Source: a virus
Direction: 5' to 3' (one strand)
Virus record (IMG/VR): IMGVR_UViG_3300021963_000323
Location: 1-37,440 of that record
DNA: 37,440 nucleotides
Shown here: positions 6,326 through 14,986 of the stretch, piece after piece
Layout: each line of letters opens with the position of its first letter
Numbering within the stretch: the first letter of the stretch is position 1
Notes under the pieces: model-generated
The model's database searches: none
The model's input: only the letters and a program-made list of their open reading frames with translations
Told to the model about the DNA's origin: nothing
Program-made: the position numbers and the translations under genes

Positions 6326-6354
6326 ACTATATAGGAAAAAAGGGAGCGTGTCAA
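6326..6354 (-). promoter_or_regulatory. sigma70 early promoter embedded in a terminator
   Basis: Minus strand TTGACA (6349-6354), 17-base spacer, TATAGT (6326-6331). It drives the chain starting at 6304. The -35 box is also the loop of the intrinsic terminator at 6336-6365 and contains the stop codon (TGA, 6351-6353) of the upstream gene, so one short sequence ends a gene, ends a transcript and starts the next. Confidence 0.9.
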
Positions 6355-6365
6355 GCCCCCTCTTT
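6336..6365 (-). terminator. intrinsic terminator overlapping early promoter
   Basis: In minus-strand RNA an 11-bp stem (AAAGAGGGGGC with GCUCCCUUUUU, two G-U pairs) encloses the loop UUGACAC and runs into a U tract. It should stop transcripts of the tail-fibre block before the early block. The stop codon of the 63-residue gene is in the loop. Confidence 0.8.
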
Positions 6366-6542
6366 GGATTCTATAAATTTAAGATATCTTTCGTATGATT
6401 TGTGTATTATCGGTGCTATTTCTTCTATCGCTTTATAATACGAATTCAATTCTTCAAACGAGAGTGTTACCCCATGTTTATAAAGTATGTTGTTTATTTG
6501 TCCAACTTCTTTAGACAAGTATTTAAATTTATATTTTCTCAT
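6351..6542 (-). CDS. hypothetical helical protein (63 aa)
   Basis: MRKYKFKYLSKEVGQINNILY followed by VTLSFEELNSYYKAIEEIAP and a helical end. Basic first third, AT-rich codons like the fibre genes upstream. It overlaps the previous gene by four bases and is the last gene of the fibre transcript. Not recognised. Confidence 0.75.
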   Translation of the reverse strand: MRKYKFKYLSKEVGQINNILYKHGVTLSFEELNSYYKAIEEIAPIIHKSYERYLKFIESKEGA

Positions 6543-6892
6543 ACTCCATTTACTATATCAATATCATCATTCACAGAAACTAATCTAACATAAAAATAAA
6601 AGTCTTTTTCTTCGTCACTTAAGTCTGTTTTTTGAGGGAACCACTCATTAAAAGCATTCCAAGCTTGCTCTTTCGTCAAAAAATAGCAGTAAATTTCACC
6701 AAACTGTCTCAATCCTGCGATAATATTAGCATCACACTTATCATCATAAAAATCCCAAACTTGATCTAAAATTTCAGGACTTTGACACTGATTTGGTCCA
6801 TCAGCTCTTATATACATAAGAGGTTTTTCTGACAATTTAGAAATTTGAAATAATATGTCAGAATTAGAAAAATAGTCTATGTTGTATTCCAT
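6539..6892 (-). CDS. hypothetical protein of tail-fibre cluster (117 aa)
   Basis: MEYNIDYFSNSDILFQISKL is followed by PLMYIRADGPNQ, an acidic aromatic stretch (VWDFYDDKCDAN) and LTKEQAWNAFNEWFPQ. It looks like a small alpha/beta protein. It overlaps its upstream neighbour by one base, so it probably works with the 371-residue fibre assembly candidate, perhaps as a small chaperone. That role is inferred from position only. Confidence 0.7.
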   Translation of the reverse strand: MEYNIDYFSNSDILFQISKLSEKPLMYIRADGPNQCQSPEILDQVWDFYDDKCDANIIAGLRQFGEIYCYFLTKEQAWNAFNEWFPQKTDLSDEEKDFYFYVRLVSVNDDIDIVNGV

Positions 6893-8007
6893 TAGGAATT
6901 TCCTCCATTAAGAGATTCTTCCAAAGATATATTTTCTAATAATTCTATTGCTTGTTGTTCTGCTTCTTTTTGTAAAGCTTTTTCTTTCAAATCTTCCGCA
7001 AACTTTTGCACAATATCAGATAAAGTAAATCCTATGTTATAATTTTGCAACTTCTCATTAATTTCGTCTATTTTACCTTGTATATTAGAAAGATACAAAG
7101 ATAAATCATTGGTATTAATATTTGTTATTTCTTCTGCTGTCATGTCCTGAGATGAAAGAATATAATTTTCCACTTCATTGATATCAGTAACAGAATACCC
7201 AATCGGCATTTTGATTTTGCTAAAAGAATTTAAAATTTCAACTTTTAATGTGATTGCCACAAAATTTTCAATAACAGAATCTAATCCACCATTTCCATAT
7301 TCGCTACTGGCAAAATTAGAAATAGTATCAATAATACTTTGCGGGATATCAGACGAAGAGAATATATTACCAATATTTGCAAATATTTCAAGCATTTGCT
7401 CTTTTGGTTTTGGACTTACAGGTATTTTAATATTCAAAAAGTCATTATTAATCCAAGCTTCTTGTTCGGTAATATCTCTCCACTTCTGTCTATACTCTTT
7501 CCACACAATTGAGTCAGATTCTTCTTTGAAAGAATAATCGGAATTAAACATGTAATCAGTCTCAGATAAAATATTTTTTCTCAAATCTAAAATTTGATAT
7601 TTAATATAAGATACATCAGATAAATTTTCAATGACTTTATCATAAAAATCATTTACTTCTTTTGTTTTCTGTTGAATAAAGTAATTTTCTAAGTATTGTA
7701 CAAACTCTCTTACTTGATCTGAGGTGGCAGCATTAAAGTTATATAATTTTTCTTCGGTTTCTTTTGTAGAAAAATTAAATACTTCCTTACTTCTTTGACA
7801 CAAAAAAGAATGGTCGGAAAAATAAACGAAATACAATAGTTTATCTTTTGTTGTATTCCAAAATTCTGGCAGAATAGATAAGAAATTATCTATGTTTTGA
7901 TCGTCAAAGTTTATGCGATTTCCTTTGAAAGACAAATATCTTTCAACTTTTTGATCATAGTATTCTTTTCTCTGCAACCTTAATGAGAGGATACGATCAG
8001 AAGCCAT
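6892..8007 (-). CDS. probable tail-fibre assembly protein/chaperone (371 aa)
   Basis: It begins MASDRILSLRLQRKEYYDQKVERYL and is predicted largely helical with long charged stretches (for example NEKLQNYNIGFTLSDIVQKF; KEKALQKEAEQQAIELLE). Around residues 170-185 YRQKWRDITEQEAW resembles the (R)xxLRDIxxxEG(F) motif of caudoviral tail-fibre assembly chaperones. Its place immediately after the fibre adhesin fits such a role, but the length is greater than usual and only this motif supports it. Strikingly AT-rich. Alternative: a structural helical protein of the fibre. Confidence 0.5.
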   Translation of the reverse strand: MASDRILSLRLQRKEYYDQKVERYLSFKGNRINFDDQNIDNFLSILPEFWNTTKDKLLYFVYFSDHSFLCQRSKEVFNFSTKETEEKLYNFNAATSDQVREFVQYLENYFIQQKTKEVNDFYDKVIENLSDVSYIKYQILDLRKNILSETDYMFNSDYSFKEESDSIVWKEYRQKWRDITEQEAWINNDFLNIKIPVSPKPKEQMLEIFANIGNIFSSSDIPQSIIDTISNFASSEYGNGGLDSVIENFVAITLKVEILNSFSKIKMPIGYSVTDINEVENYILSSQDMTAEEITNINTNDLSLYLSNIQGKIDEINEKLQNYNIGFTLSDIVQKFAEDLKEKALQKEAEQQAIELLENISLEESLNGGNS

Positions 8008-8032
8008 TTTCGTTTTCTATTAATAACAGTAT

Positions 8033-11000
8033 TTAGTATGCTTTCATTATATACTTCAATCTGAAATAAGGAGCATTCATTGGTATTTCTTCATTGTTAC
8101 GAAGAGTAAATCTCAGATTGTTATCAAATATTTGTCTGGATTGTCCAGCCATTCTTAACGTAGTATCACTAATAAATTGACCTCCATCCCTGACAATATC
8201 AAATGTTCCACCAGGATTTTCCGCAGTATGACCATGATCAGATCCACCTGCCGTGCCATGTGGACCTTCTAGTATTTCTCCTTGACCACCAGAAGTACCA
8301 AAAAATGGACCGCTTGGATTCAATACAGTATTATTTCCTCTACATGATACTTTAACAGCTCTTCTTTCTTCATATGCAACACTCACCGCAGAGTGATTAT
8401 GTAAAGGAGTTTGAGTAAACGCATTAAATGGGCTTGGTAAACGATATGTAGCGAGGGTATTACTTAATACTGGTTGGACAAAAGAATTAACTTCTTCAAA
8501 ACCAGTGGTCCTATAAGTCCCCAAACTAAAAGTAGCAGCATTTATAGATCCATCTGCAGTGCCATCTGGCTCACCACCAACTCCTGGAGATCCTGGAGGG
8601 AGCTGAGCAGACTTAACATAGTTGTAAACGCCACCCATGCTGCCTGGAACATTTTTATCTCCACCCGAAGTGCCATCTGGATTATATAATGGTGTTATAG
8701 AAATAGATCCACTGTTGTTATTTACGTTTCCTGTGCCAAGTAAACGTTTTCCATACATATTAGGCATTCTAAATGTATCATTAGAATTATAAATTGGGTA
8801 AGATCCAGATATACTTCCACCATAGCTAGTCCCTAATATTCTCGCTAGCTCAGGAAATTCTCTCGCTCGCAAATATTGTCCTCGCATTTCAACATATCCC
8901 TGAAATCTATCTCTTTGCTGTAACCATTTGGGAGAAGTATAGGAAGATGATGTCCATGATGGTTTGTTGGCATTATAAACTGATCCACTAGAAACAGAAG
9001 AGCTAACATTACCAGTTGGTGAAATATCTCCAGATACAGAAACTTCCCATAATGATACATCATCTGTATTAATAGATGGATTATTAATAAATCCAGATGG
9101 TTTAGGAATTGCAATAACTGTACCAACTGCAGCTCCTGTTTTTTGTGTCTCTAAAGAATAATATTTTGATCTACTACCAGATGCCACCACAGATATAGTT
9201 ATCGGCAAAGTGAAACCTACTTCACTAGCAGGAACAACGAAATTAACATTATTTCTAGTATATGAATATTCATTGCAACCTGGCAAAGTTACTCTACATC
9301 TATAAATTCTTCCATTATAAGAATTGTCAATATTAGGTATTACTAAAGAAGTATCTGTTTCATTCATATCTATCCATGTAGATCCGCCATTACTACTATA
9401 TTGCCACATGAATGAAGGTTCGCCACCTGTCCAGGTAGGATTCAAATTAATAAACAAGGTAGATCCATTAGTGACAAATTTAGTTGGTCTATCTGCAAAA
9501 TATGTGAATCTTCTCGTGACACCAACAGTGCATTGAGTAGTGTAAGATTCATTTGGTATGCCAGATGCAGTCATTTTACATCTTATACGACAAAGATTAT
9601 CAGAAATTCTATCAAAAGCGAGAGGAGCATATATTCTAGATGTATCACTAGAGTTATTGAATCCAGCACCTATATTTTGAAAATTTGGACTTGATGCAGA
9701 AGAATTAACAAAATTTCTAATTGCAACTTGTGCTTCTAAACTAGTAATAAACGCAGCATGTTGTCCATTCACAGGTAAATATGTGTAATCTGCATTAATA
9801 GAATCATTTAAATCTATAGCATATAACAACTGCTCTAACCATACTATTTGATTATTATTTCCTGTTGTATCTTGTTGCCCCTGAATATACAACATTGGAG
9901 ACAGAAGATTCTCATCATATGAAATTACAGATCTAGAAAGATATTCAGAAGATCCTACTCCTCTAGCAGATCCATATATATCTTGCATTTTTCTACAAGT
10001 GTCCCCAAGATTACCACTTAATTCTTGAGTTGAGCATGTTAAATCTAAACGTATTGGTCCAGGAGCATTGCATATTACACCATCTACTGTTTCCAAAGTA
10101 TTCAACTTATGTACTAAAGCTCCTCCCTGAGAATGCCCGAAAGTAAAAACTTTATCTATAGTCTTCGCAATTCCATTAGATGCCATAAAAGCATTTAAAG
10201 AATTTTTAGCCCACAATAGAGAAGCTCTAGCATATGGCAAATTACTTTCAAAAATAAAATTAGGATCTTCCAATCCACCTATACCAAATTGATTTGCCGC
10301 AGGAATCGCATCCTGAGGATATGCAACAGAAAAGATAATTTTATCCTTCAAATTCAATATAGAATCACTAAGAGCATAATTCATAAAAGTCTGCGCCGCC
10401 TGCATTATTGTAGTTGCAGTACCTTCAATAGTACCATGATAGCAAACAACTACATCGATGGATGTCGCAGGTAAACTAGTAGGAACGTATAGAATTCCAT
10501 ATACTGGATAAGAAGTTCCAGAAATACTATATGATTGACCAGAAGTTATTTGAATTTGAGTGCCAGAAATTTCAGTATATGATAATGCTTTTTGCCACTG
10601 ATAGTTTACAAAAGACCCATTTGAAGCAACACCTTCACACTCAAAAGTATATGCATTAGATACGCCTTCTAAAACAGTTATAGAAGATGGTATATCTCTA
10701 GTGACTGTTATGGCAAGAGCATAAACAATTACTCTAGCAACATTCGTATATGCTACCTCACCACCAAAACTAGTTAGTTTTAATCTATAGTAAGCTTGAT
10801 CACTAGGTTGTACGCTCAATAAAGATAATTCGTTTGTTGTTTCCCCTATAATGTCTATCCAATTACCACTTAAATTACCAGGATTATAATCATAACTTAA
10901 TTGCCATTGATAAGAAATTGGACCTTGTGATAAAGAAGAAGCTGTTACTTCATAAGTAATATTATCATATTGATTTGCATATACATCATTAATACTTGTT

Positions 11001-12898
11001 ATTTCAGTGAATAAATCTCTGGTGGTAGACAAAATAGTAGGTTGGGATGTAACTGTAGCCAATCCATCTGGGAGAGACAAAACACATCTATAATAAGGAT
11101 AAGTTATATTTCTAGGAACAGAATTTATAATCAATAAATTAGTATTAATGCCACTATATCGAGGAGAATTTGGTATATTCTGCCACGAATTGAGAGTACC
11201 AGTTACACTATATTGCCACTGATATTGAATATCATCTACTCCACTAGAAACAATTGCATTAACAGAAAATGATGCAGATTGATTGGGGAAAACTGTAGCT
11301 GGAGCTGGTTGATTTATAATATAAACTGTGCGATAAACATTCAGCGTAATTTCTGGAGAATAATATGGCGTTAATGTTTTAATATTATTATTTAATGTGA
11401 ATAATGATGATGACAATATTTTAAGTCTGTATTTTGTCTTGTCATCTACACTTTTTCTTACTGGTGGAGTAACATAAGTAATATTAGCTACATCTGTTGG
11501 TACTTGAGAAGGAAACCGAGTGTATGTAAACCACGTTGTAGGTAGTGTAGTATTGATTTCATCAAAATCAGATACTTCACTCCATGTGTTACTTCCAAAT
11601 ATTTGTTTTTCTAAAGAAATTGTTATTTCTCCATTTAATCCCGTGTTTCTACTATAATCTAAACTAAATTCTCCAATTTGAGCAGTAATAATAGGATCAA
11701 ATGAGAATGTATTTCTTGTAGGAATATCGCCATATTTATCTTCTATAACATTAATAGTATTAGTTGATACCTCTACTGGTTCTTCTATGTCTGTCATATA
11801 AACATAATGAGGAGAAGAAGTAATTTCTGCTTCTCCAGAAGTTCCAGTCACAACGCATCTAAAACCAAGAGTATTAAAAAATGTTGTCCTTTCTAATTCT
11901 AGTACTGGAGCATTTGTTGTAGTTCCTGGTTTGATAATAAAAAGATAGTTGCTCAATAAATCTGTTATGTCAGTCCAACTTGCTCCATCATCAATACTAA
12001 GTTGCCATTTATAATTTAAAGAAGAGTTAGCAGTAGTTAAAGCACCAACTTCTACTTTAATATTACCAGATCCAGAAATAGACGTTTTATAACAATTAGT
12101 AATAGTCGTATCATTTCCAGTGCCAGGTTGACGATATATTGTAATCTCTGGAGAGACCAATAGTAAAATATCAGGTAGTGTTACTGGAGTATTGCTAGCA
12201 CCAGAATAAGAAACCACACTTCTCCAGAGAAAATTATTATAAGCAAATGCAGTTGCACTTAAAGTAAATTGAGAATATTTATAGTATACCAGAGGGTTAG
12301 TAGTTAAAGTAGATACAACATTTTGAATTGTAATTTGAGGATTTAATCCTTCTGCTTGGGCACCCTCATCCAAAAATTGATTATTAAAAGTGCTAATCCA
12401 ATTAAGTCCGTTATCCTTGCTGTATTGCCACTGAAAAGATAATCCAGTCAGATTATTTGGGTTAGATACATCAACATTCTGTACTGTAGCAGAAGCAGTA
12501 AAAGTTAAAGACTGTGCAACTTCTACTACGGCAGTATCTGGGTAATTGTCGATACTAGGATTAACCTGAGTAATTATCTGTGGAGCACTAATTACAGTAA
12601 CAATTCTATTTCCTATTCCTGGATATTCATTGCTATAAACAGTTGTAATACCGTTGCTAATAGCAACTCTAAAATATAATCCAGATTGATTAGATGTTAG
12701 ATTACTAGTAGTATAAACAGCGGTAGTATTTCCAGTCAATCCATTTGCAGTGTAAGTAACACCACCATTATTAGAAAATTGCCATTGGTAACTTAAAATT
12801 AAACCACCGTCATCATAAGCATCAACAATAAATTCTATTGAAGTGCCTGCAATAGTAGATGGATTTTCTGGAGTTAAAGAGTTAATTACTATAGCCAT
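8033..12898 (-). CDS. giant Ig-repeat tail adhesin with inserted alpha/beta-hydrolase and tail-collar domain (1621 aa)
   Basis: About eight Ig-like domains can be counted by the pattern YQWQ(Y/L)S...W..I ... (Y)YRC/YRL, spaced by ~90-110 residues. Between residues ~790 and ~1070 an alpha/beta-hydrolase interrupts one of them: strand VVVCYHG, nucleophile elbow GHSQGG (Ser923), acid in QGQQD (Asp1010) and His in NGQHAAF (His1047). The final ~300 residues hold a phage tail-collar domain (RGQYLRAREFPELARILG, then FRMPNMYGKRLLG) and a Gly/Ser-rich tip ending LKYIMKAY. I infer a distal tail fibre/receptor-binding protein whose esterase could deacylate surface polysaccharide or lipid. The start follows the previous stop by six bases. 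Confidence 0.85.
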   Translation of the reverse strand: MAIVINSLTPENPSTIAGTSIEFIVDAYDDGGLILSYQWQFSNNGGVTYTANGLTGNTTAVYTTSNLTSNQSGLYFRVAISNGITTVYSNEYPGIGNRIVTVISAPQIITQVNPSIDNYPDTAVVEVAQSLTFTASATVQNVDVSNPNNLTGLSFQWQYSKDNGLNWISTFNNQFLDEGAQAEGLNPQITIQNVVSTLTTNPLVYYKYSQFTLSATAFAYNNFLWRSVVSYSGASNTPVTLPDILLLVSPEITIYRQPGTGNDTTITNCYKTSISGSGNIKVEVGALTTANSSLNYKWQLSIDDGASWTDITDLLSNYLFIIKPGTTTNAPVLELERTTFFNTLGFRCVVTGTSGEAEITSSPHYVYMTDIEEPVEVSTNTINVIEDKYGDIPTRNTFSFDPIITAQIGEFSLDYSRNTGLNGEITISLEKQIFGSNTWSEVSDFDEINTTLPTTWFTYTRFPSQVPTDVANITYVTPPVRKSVDDKTKYRLKILSSSLFTLNNNIKTLTPYYSPEITLNVYRTVYIINQPAPATVFPNQSASFSVNAIVSSGVDDIQYQWQYSVTGTLNSWQNIPNSPRYSGINTNLLIINSVPRNITYPYYRCVLSLPDGLATVTSQPTILSTTRDLFTEITSINDVYANQYDNITYEVTASSLSQGPISYQWQLSYDYNPGNLSGNWIDIIGETTNELSLLSVQPSDQAYYRLKLTSFGGEVAYTNVARVIVYALAITVTRDIPSSITVLEGVSNAYTFECEGVASNGSFVNYQWQKALSYTEISGTQIQITSGQSYSISGTSYPVYGILYVPTSLPATSIDVVVCYHGTIEGTATTIMQAAQTFMNYALSDSILNLKDKIIFSVAYPQDAIPAANQFGIGGLEDPNFIFESNLPYARASLLWAKNSLNAFMASNGIAKTIDKVFTFGHSQGGALVHKLNTLETVDGVICNAPGPIRLDLTCSTQELSGNLGDTCRKMQDIYGSARGVGSSEYLSRSVISYDENLLSPMLYIQGQQDTTGNNNQIVWLEQLLYAIDLNDSINADYTYLPVNGQHAAFITSLEAQVAIRNFVNSSASSPNFQNIGAGFNNSSDTSRIYAPLAFDRISDNLCRIRCKMTASGIPNESYTTQCTVGVTRRFTYFADRPTKFVTNGSTLFINLNPTWTGGEPSFMWQYSSNGGSTWIDMNETDTSLVIPNIDNSYNGRIYRCRVTLPGCNEYSYTRNNVNFVVPASEVGFTLPITISVVASGSRSKYYSLETQKTGAAVGTVIAIPKPSGFINNPSINTDDVSLWEVSVSGDISPTGNVSSSVSSGSVYNANKPSWTSSSYTSPKWLQQRDRFQGYVEMRGQYLRAREFPELARILGTSYGGSISGSYPIYNSNDTFRMPNMYGKRLLGTGNVNNNSGSISITPLYNPDGTSGGDKNVPGSMGGVYNYVKSAQLPPGSPGVGGEPDGTADGSINAATFSLGTYRTTGFEEVNSFVQPVLSNTLATYRLPSPFNAFTQTPLHNHSAVSVAYEERRAVKVSCRGNNTVLNPSGPFFGTSGGQGEILEGPHGTAGGSDHGHTAENPGGTFDIVRDGGQFISDTTLRMAGQSRQIFDNNLRFTLRNNEEIPMNAPYFRLKYIMKAY

Positions 12899-12904
12899 TT
12901 TACT

Positions 12905-13840
12905 TTAAAATTTTATTAGGTATTCGCATAATATAAATCTTGGAGCAATATCATCCATTTTGAATATTTCTCTAGTTCTAACATTAACTGTAGTTATCAA
13001 ACTAGAAGCAGATAATAGTACTGGTGGTATAACAACTCTTGGACTTACAGATATTGATGGGGGAGGTAATTGATGATTGTGTGAAGATTCAGATCCAGCA
13101 TCTGTTATGTTTAGTGCTACCCAAGTTACGCCAAAATTTTCATCTGGATTACAGACTTTTGAAACTCTTCTTGTGCAAATCGGGACGGGAAATGGTATGA
13201 ATATATATTTAAATCCTGTCCAACTAGCATCTTGCATACCCTGAGAATTAGTATTAATCTGACCCCCAATACTATAAGTTCCTCTATGACCGTGAGCAAC
13301 GAAATTACTAATTGCTAAAGAGGTACTGGTAGTTCTAGAGGCTGGTGATACTGGTCTCCATCCACCAGACAAAGAAACATTAGATACACCTGGAGATCTG
13401 AAACTATTTTGATACGTAAATTCTACAAAATCACCGTTACTAGTTAATGTAACCGAAATACCAGCTCTAGGAACTTCTCTATTGGCAATAGTATCTGTGG
13501 CAGTATCATTGGTATACAATCCTGGATTAGATGAAGTTGTAATATATTTACTTCCTAAATCAGGTAGTTGAAAAGTTCCTCCAGTCCCATCATCATTTCT
13601 CTCCTGAAGTGTAGTATTTGCTTTTCTATAGATACAATTACTACCAACTCCCAACAGTTCTGCTAACTGAGGAAACTGATCTGCAGACAATATTTGACCC
13701 CTACATTTCAAAAATCCTGCTGGAATATAATCGCTATAATCACCTCCTGTCGGCAAATTACCTTCTATTTGTCTAAAAAAAGGAAAAATTGCCCCACATG
13801 GTCCTCCATATTTTCCTTTCTCGAATGAGTAGTTAGCCAT
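12905..13840 (-). CDS. tail-collar domain fibre protein (311 aa)
   Basis: A phage tail-collar domain spans about residues 14-100: GAIFPFF, then PAGFLKCRGQILSADQFPQLAELLG, then GTFQLPDLG. The rest is Ser/Thr/Asn-rich beta structure with HGHRGTYSIGG and a His cluster (SSHNHQLPPP), as in trimeric fibre tips where His residues can bind metal. The C-terminus (RFILCEYLIKF) resembles the final strand of the two neighbouring collar proteins. It starts one base after the upstream stop. Probable short or distal fibre component. Confidence 0.85.
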   Translation of the reverse strand: MANYSFEKGKYGGPCGAIFPFFRQIEGNLPTGGDYSDYIPAGFLKCRGQILSADQFPQLAELLGVGSNCIYRKANTTLQERNDDGTGGTFQLPDLGSKYITTSSNPGLYTNDTATDTIANREVPRAGISVTLTSNGDFVEFTYQNSFRSPGVSNVSLSGGWRPVSPASRTTSTSLAISNFVAHGHRGTYSIGGQINTNSQGMQDASWTGFKYIFIPFPVPICTRRVSKVCNPDENFGVTWVALNITDAGSESSHNHQLPPPSISVSPRVVIPPVLLSASSLITTVNVRTREIFKMDDIAPRFILCEYLIKF

Positions 13841-13841
13841 A

Positions 13842-14984
13842 TTAATATGCTCTGATTATATACAACATCTCTAAAGAAGGGGTAGCTGTATTAGCTTGTA
13901 TAATACAAAATTGTTCTCCAGGTTGATTATCTAATCTTACATTATTTAGAGAAATATCATTACGTATTCCTGGACTAATTACTGTATATCTTCCCGTGAA
14001 GTTATAATTAGTAGTTCCATGCTCATGAGGAGATACATCTCCTATGTTTTTTTGATCATTACTCAAACTAGTAAATAATGTATCACTACCACAACTCATA
14101 CTACCACCACAAAATCCATCCCCGTTGATATAAACAGTTCCAGACGAAGAAGTCTCGCCAACTGCTGCTTGACCACCACTACCACCTCCTCCTGGACGTG
14201 TATATGTACTATTATAATTTCTTGAATTTCGCCAAGCATCATCAAAATCTCTATCATTATCCCCTGTCATAATTGCTCCAGATGATTGTCTAGAATATCC
14301 AGCAACTCTCCTAACAGATGTTCTATTACAGTTTACTCTACAAAAACTACCACCAGCATCAGCCCAAGCTCCACTATAACATTGCACTGCTTTATTATTA
14401 TTCAAAGAAAGTGAAGTAACTTCTTCATTATCAACACCATGATTATGAGATTGTAAGTGATAATCATATAATCGTGTTTCGGTATATGATGTACTATCGC
14501 TAAAGCTGCCATCTGATATTGTGATTTCATCATAGCTAGCTAAAAAATTAGGACTTCCTATAAATTCACCAAATACGTCTATTTCTGATTGCCAATCTAC
14601 TTGGGTAGAACCACCTTCATCGCCATTATTACCTCGCCCTATAATTTGCCAAAATCTATCATTAGATATACTATTAGTTTCTGGGGCATACGCTGGTCCT
14701 TTGTCTCTCAAATAATTGTAATGTCCTCTAAAAATATCAACAATACCTTTTGGACTATTAGTTAATGGTGGAAGTTTAAAGGTCGATCCTTCAGTACCAC
14801 CATATGCATTCCCAATAACATTGAATAACAATGGATATGTTGTATTGGATAATACCCTACCGTTACATATCACCCATCCTCTAGGTATATTACTTTGATC
14901 AGATGCCCACGGAATAATTGCTCCGATAGGAAGACCTTTTAATGACCTAACAGTATTATATTTTATAGAATCTGCAAATGCCAT
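13842..14984 (-). CDS. tail-collar domain fibre protein (380 aa)
   Basis: The start is the ATG at 14982-14984 (MAFADSIKYN), two bases after the stop of the giant gene and preceded by GGAG; the longer ORF overlaps that gene. A collar domain at about residues 17-75 is clear (PIGAIIPWASDQ; GWVICNGRVLSNTTYPLLFNVIG; STFKLPPL). A Gly-rich middle (RPGGGGSGGQ), several Cys and an HEHG element follow, and the protein ends LEMLYIIRAY. Likely a fibre or baseplate-fibre connector that acts with its collar-domain neighbours. Confidence 0.85.
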   Translation of the reverse strand: MAFADSIKYNTVRSLKGLPIGAIIPWASDQSNIPRGWVICNGRVLSNTTYPLLFNVIGNAYGGTEGSTFKLPPLTNSPKGIVDIFRGHYNYLRDKGPAYAPETNSISNDRFWQIIGRGNNGDEGGSTQVDWQSEIDVFGEFIGSPNFLASYDEITISDGSFSDSTSYTETRLYDYHLQSHNHGVDNEEVTSLSLNNNKAVQCYSGAWADAGGSFCRVNCNRTSVRRVAGYSRQSSGAIMTGDNDRDFDDAWRNSRNYNSTYTRPGGGGSGGQAAVGETSSSGTVYINGDGFCGGSMSCGSDTLFTSLSNDQKNIGDVSPHEHGTTNYNFTGRYTVISPGIRNDISLNNVRLDNQPGEQFCIIQANTATPSLEMLYIIRAY

Positions 14985-14986
14985 TC

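Noticed and set aside
12276-12283. TATAAATA on the minus strand inside the 1621-residue adhesin gene
   Set aside because: It is produced by Tyr-Lys-Tyr codons in the middle of a gene with no start nearby; probably not a late promoter.
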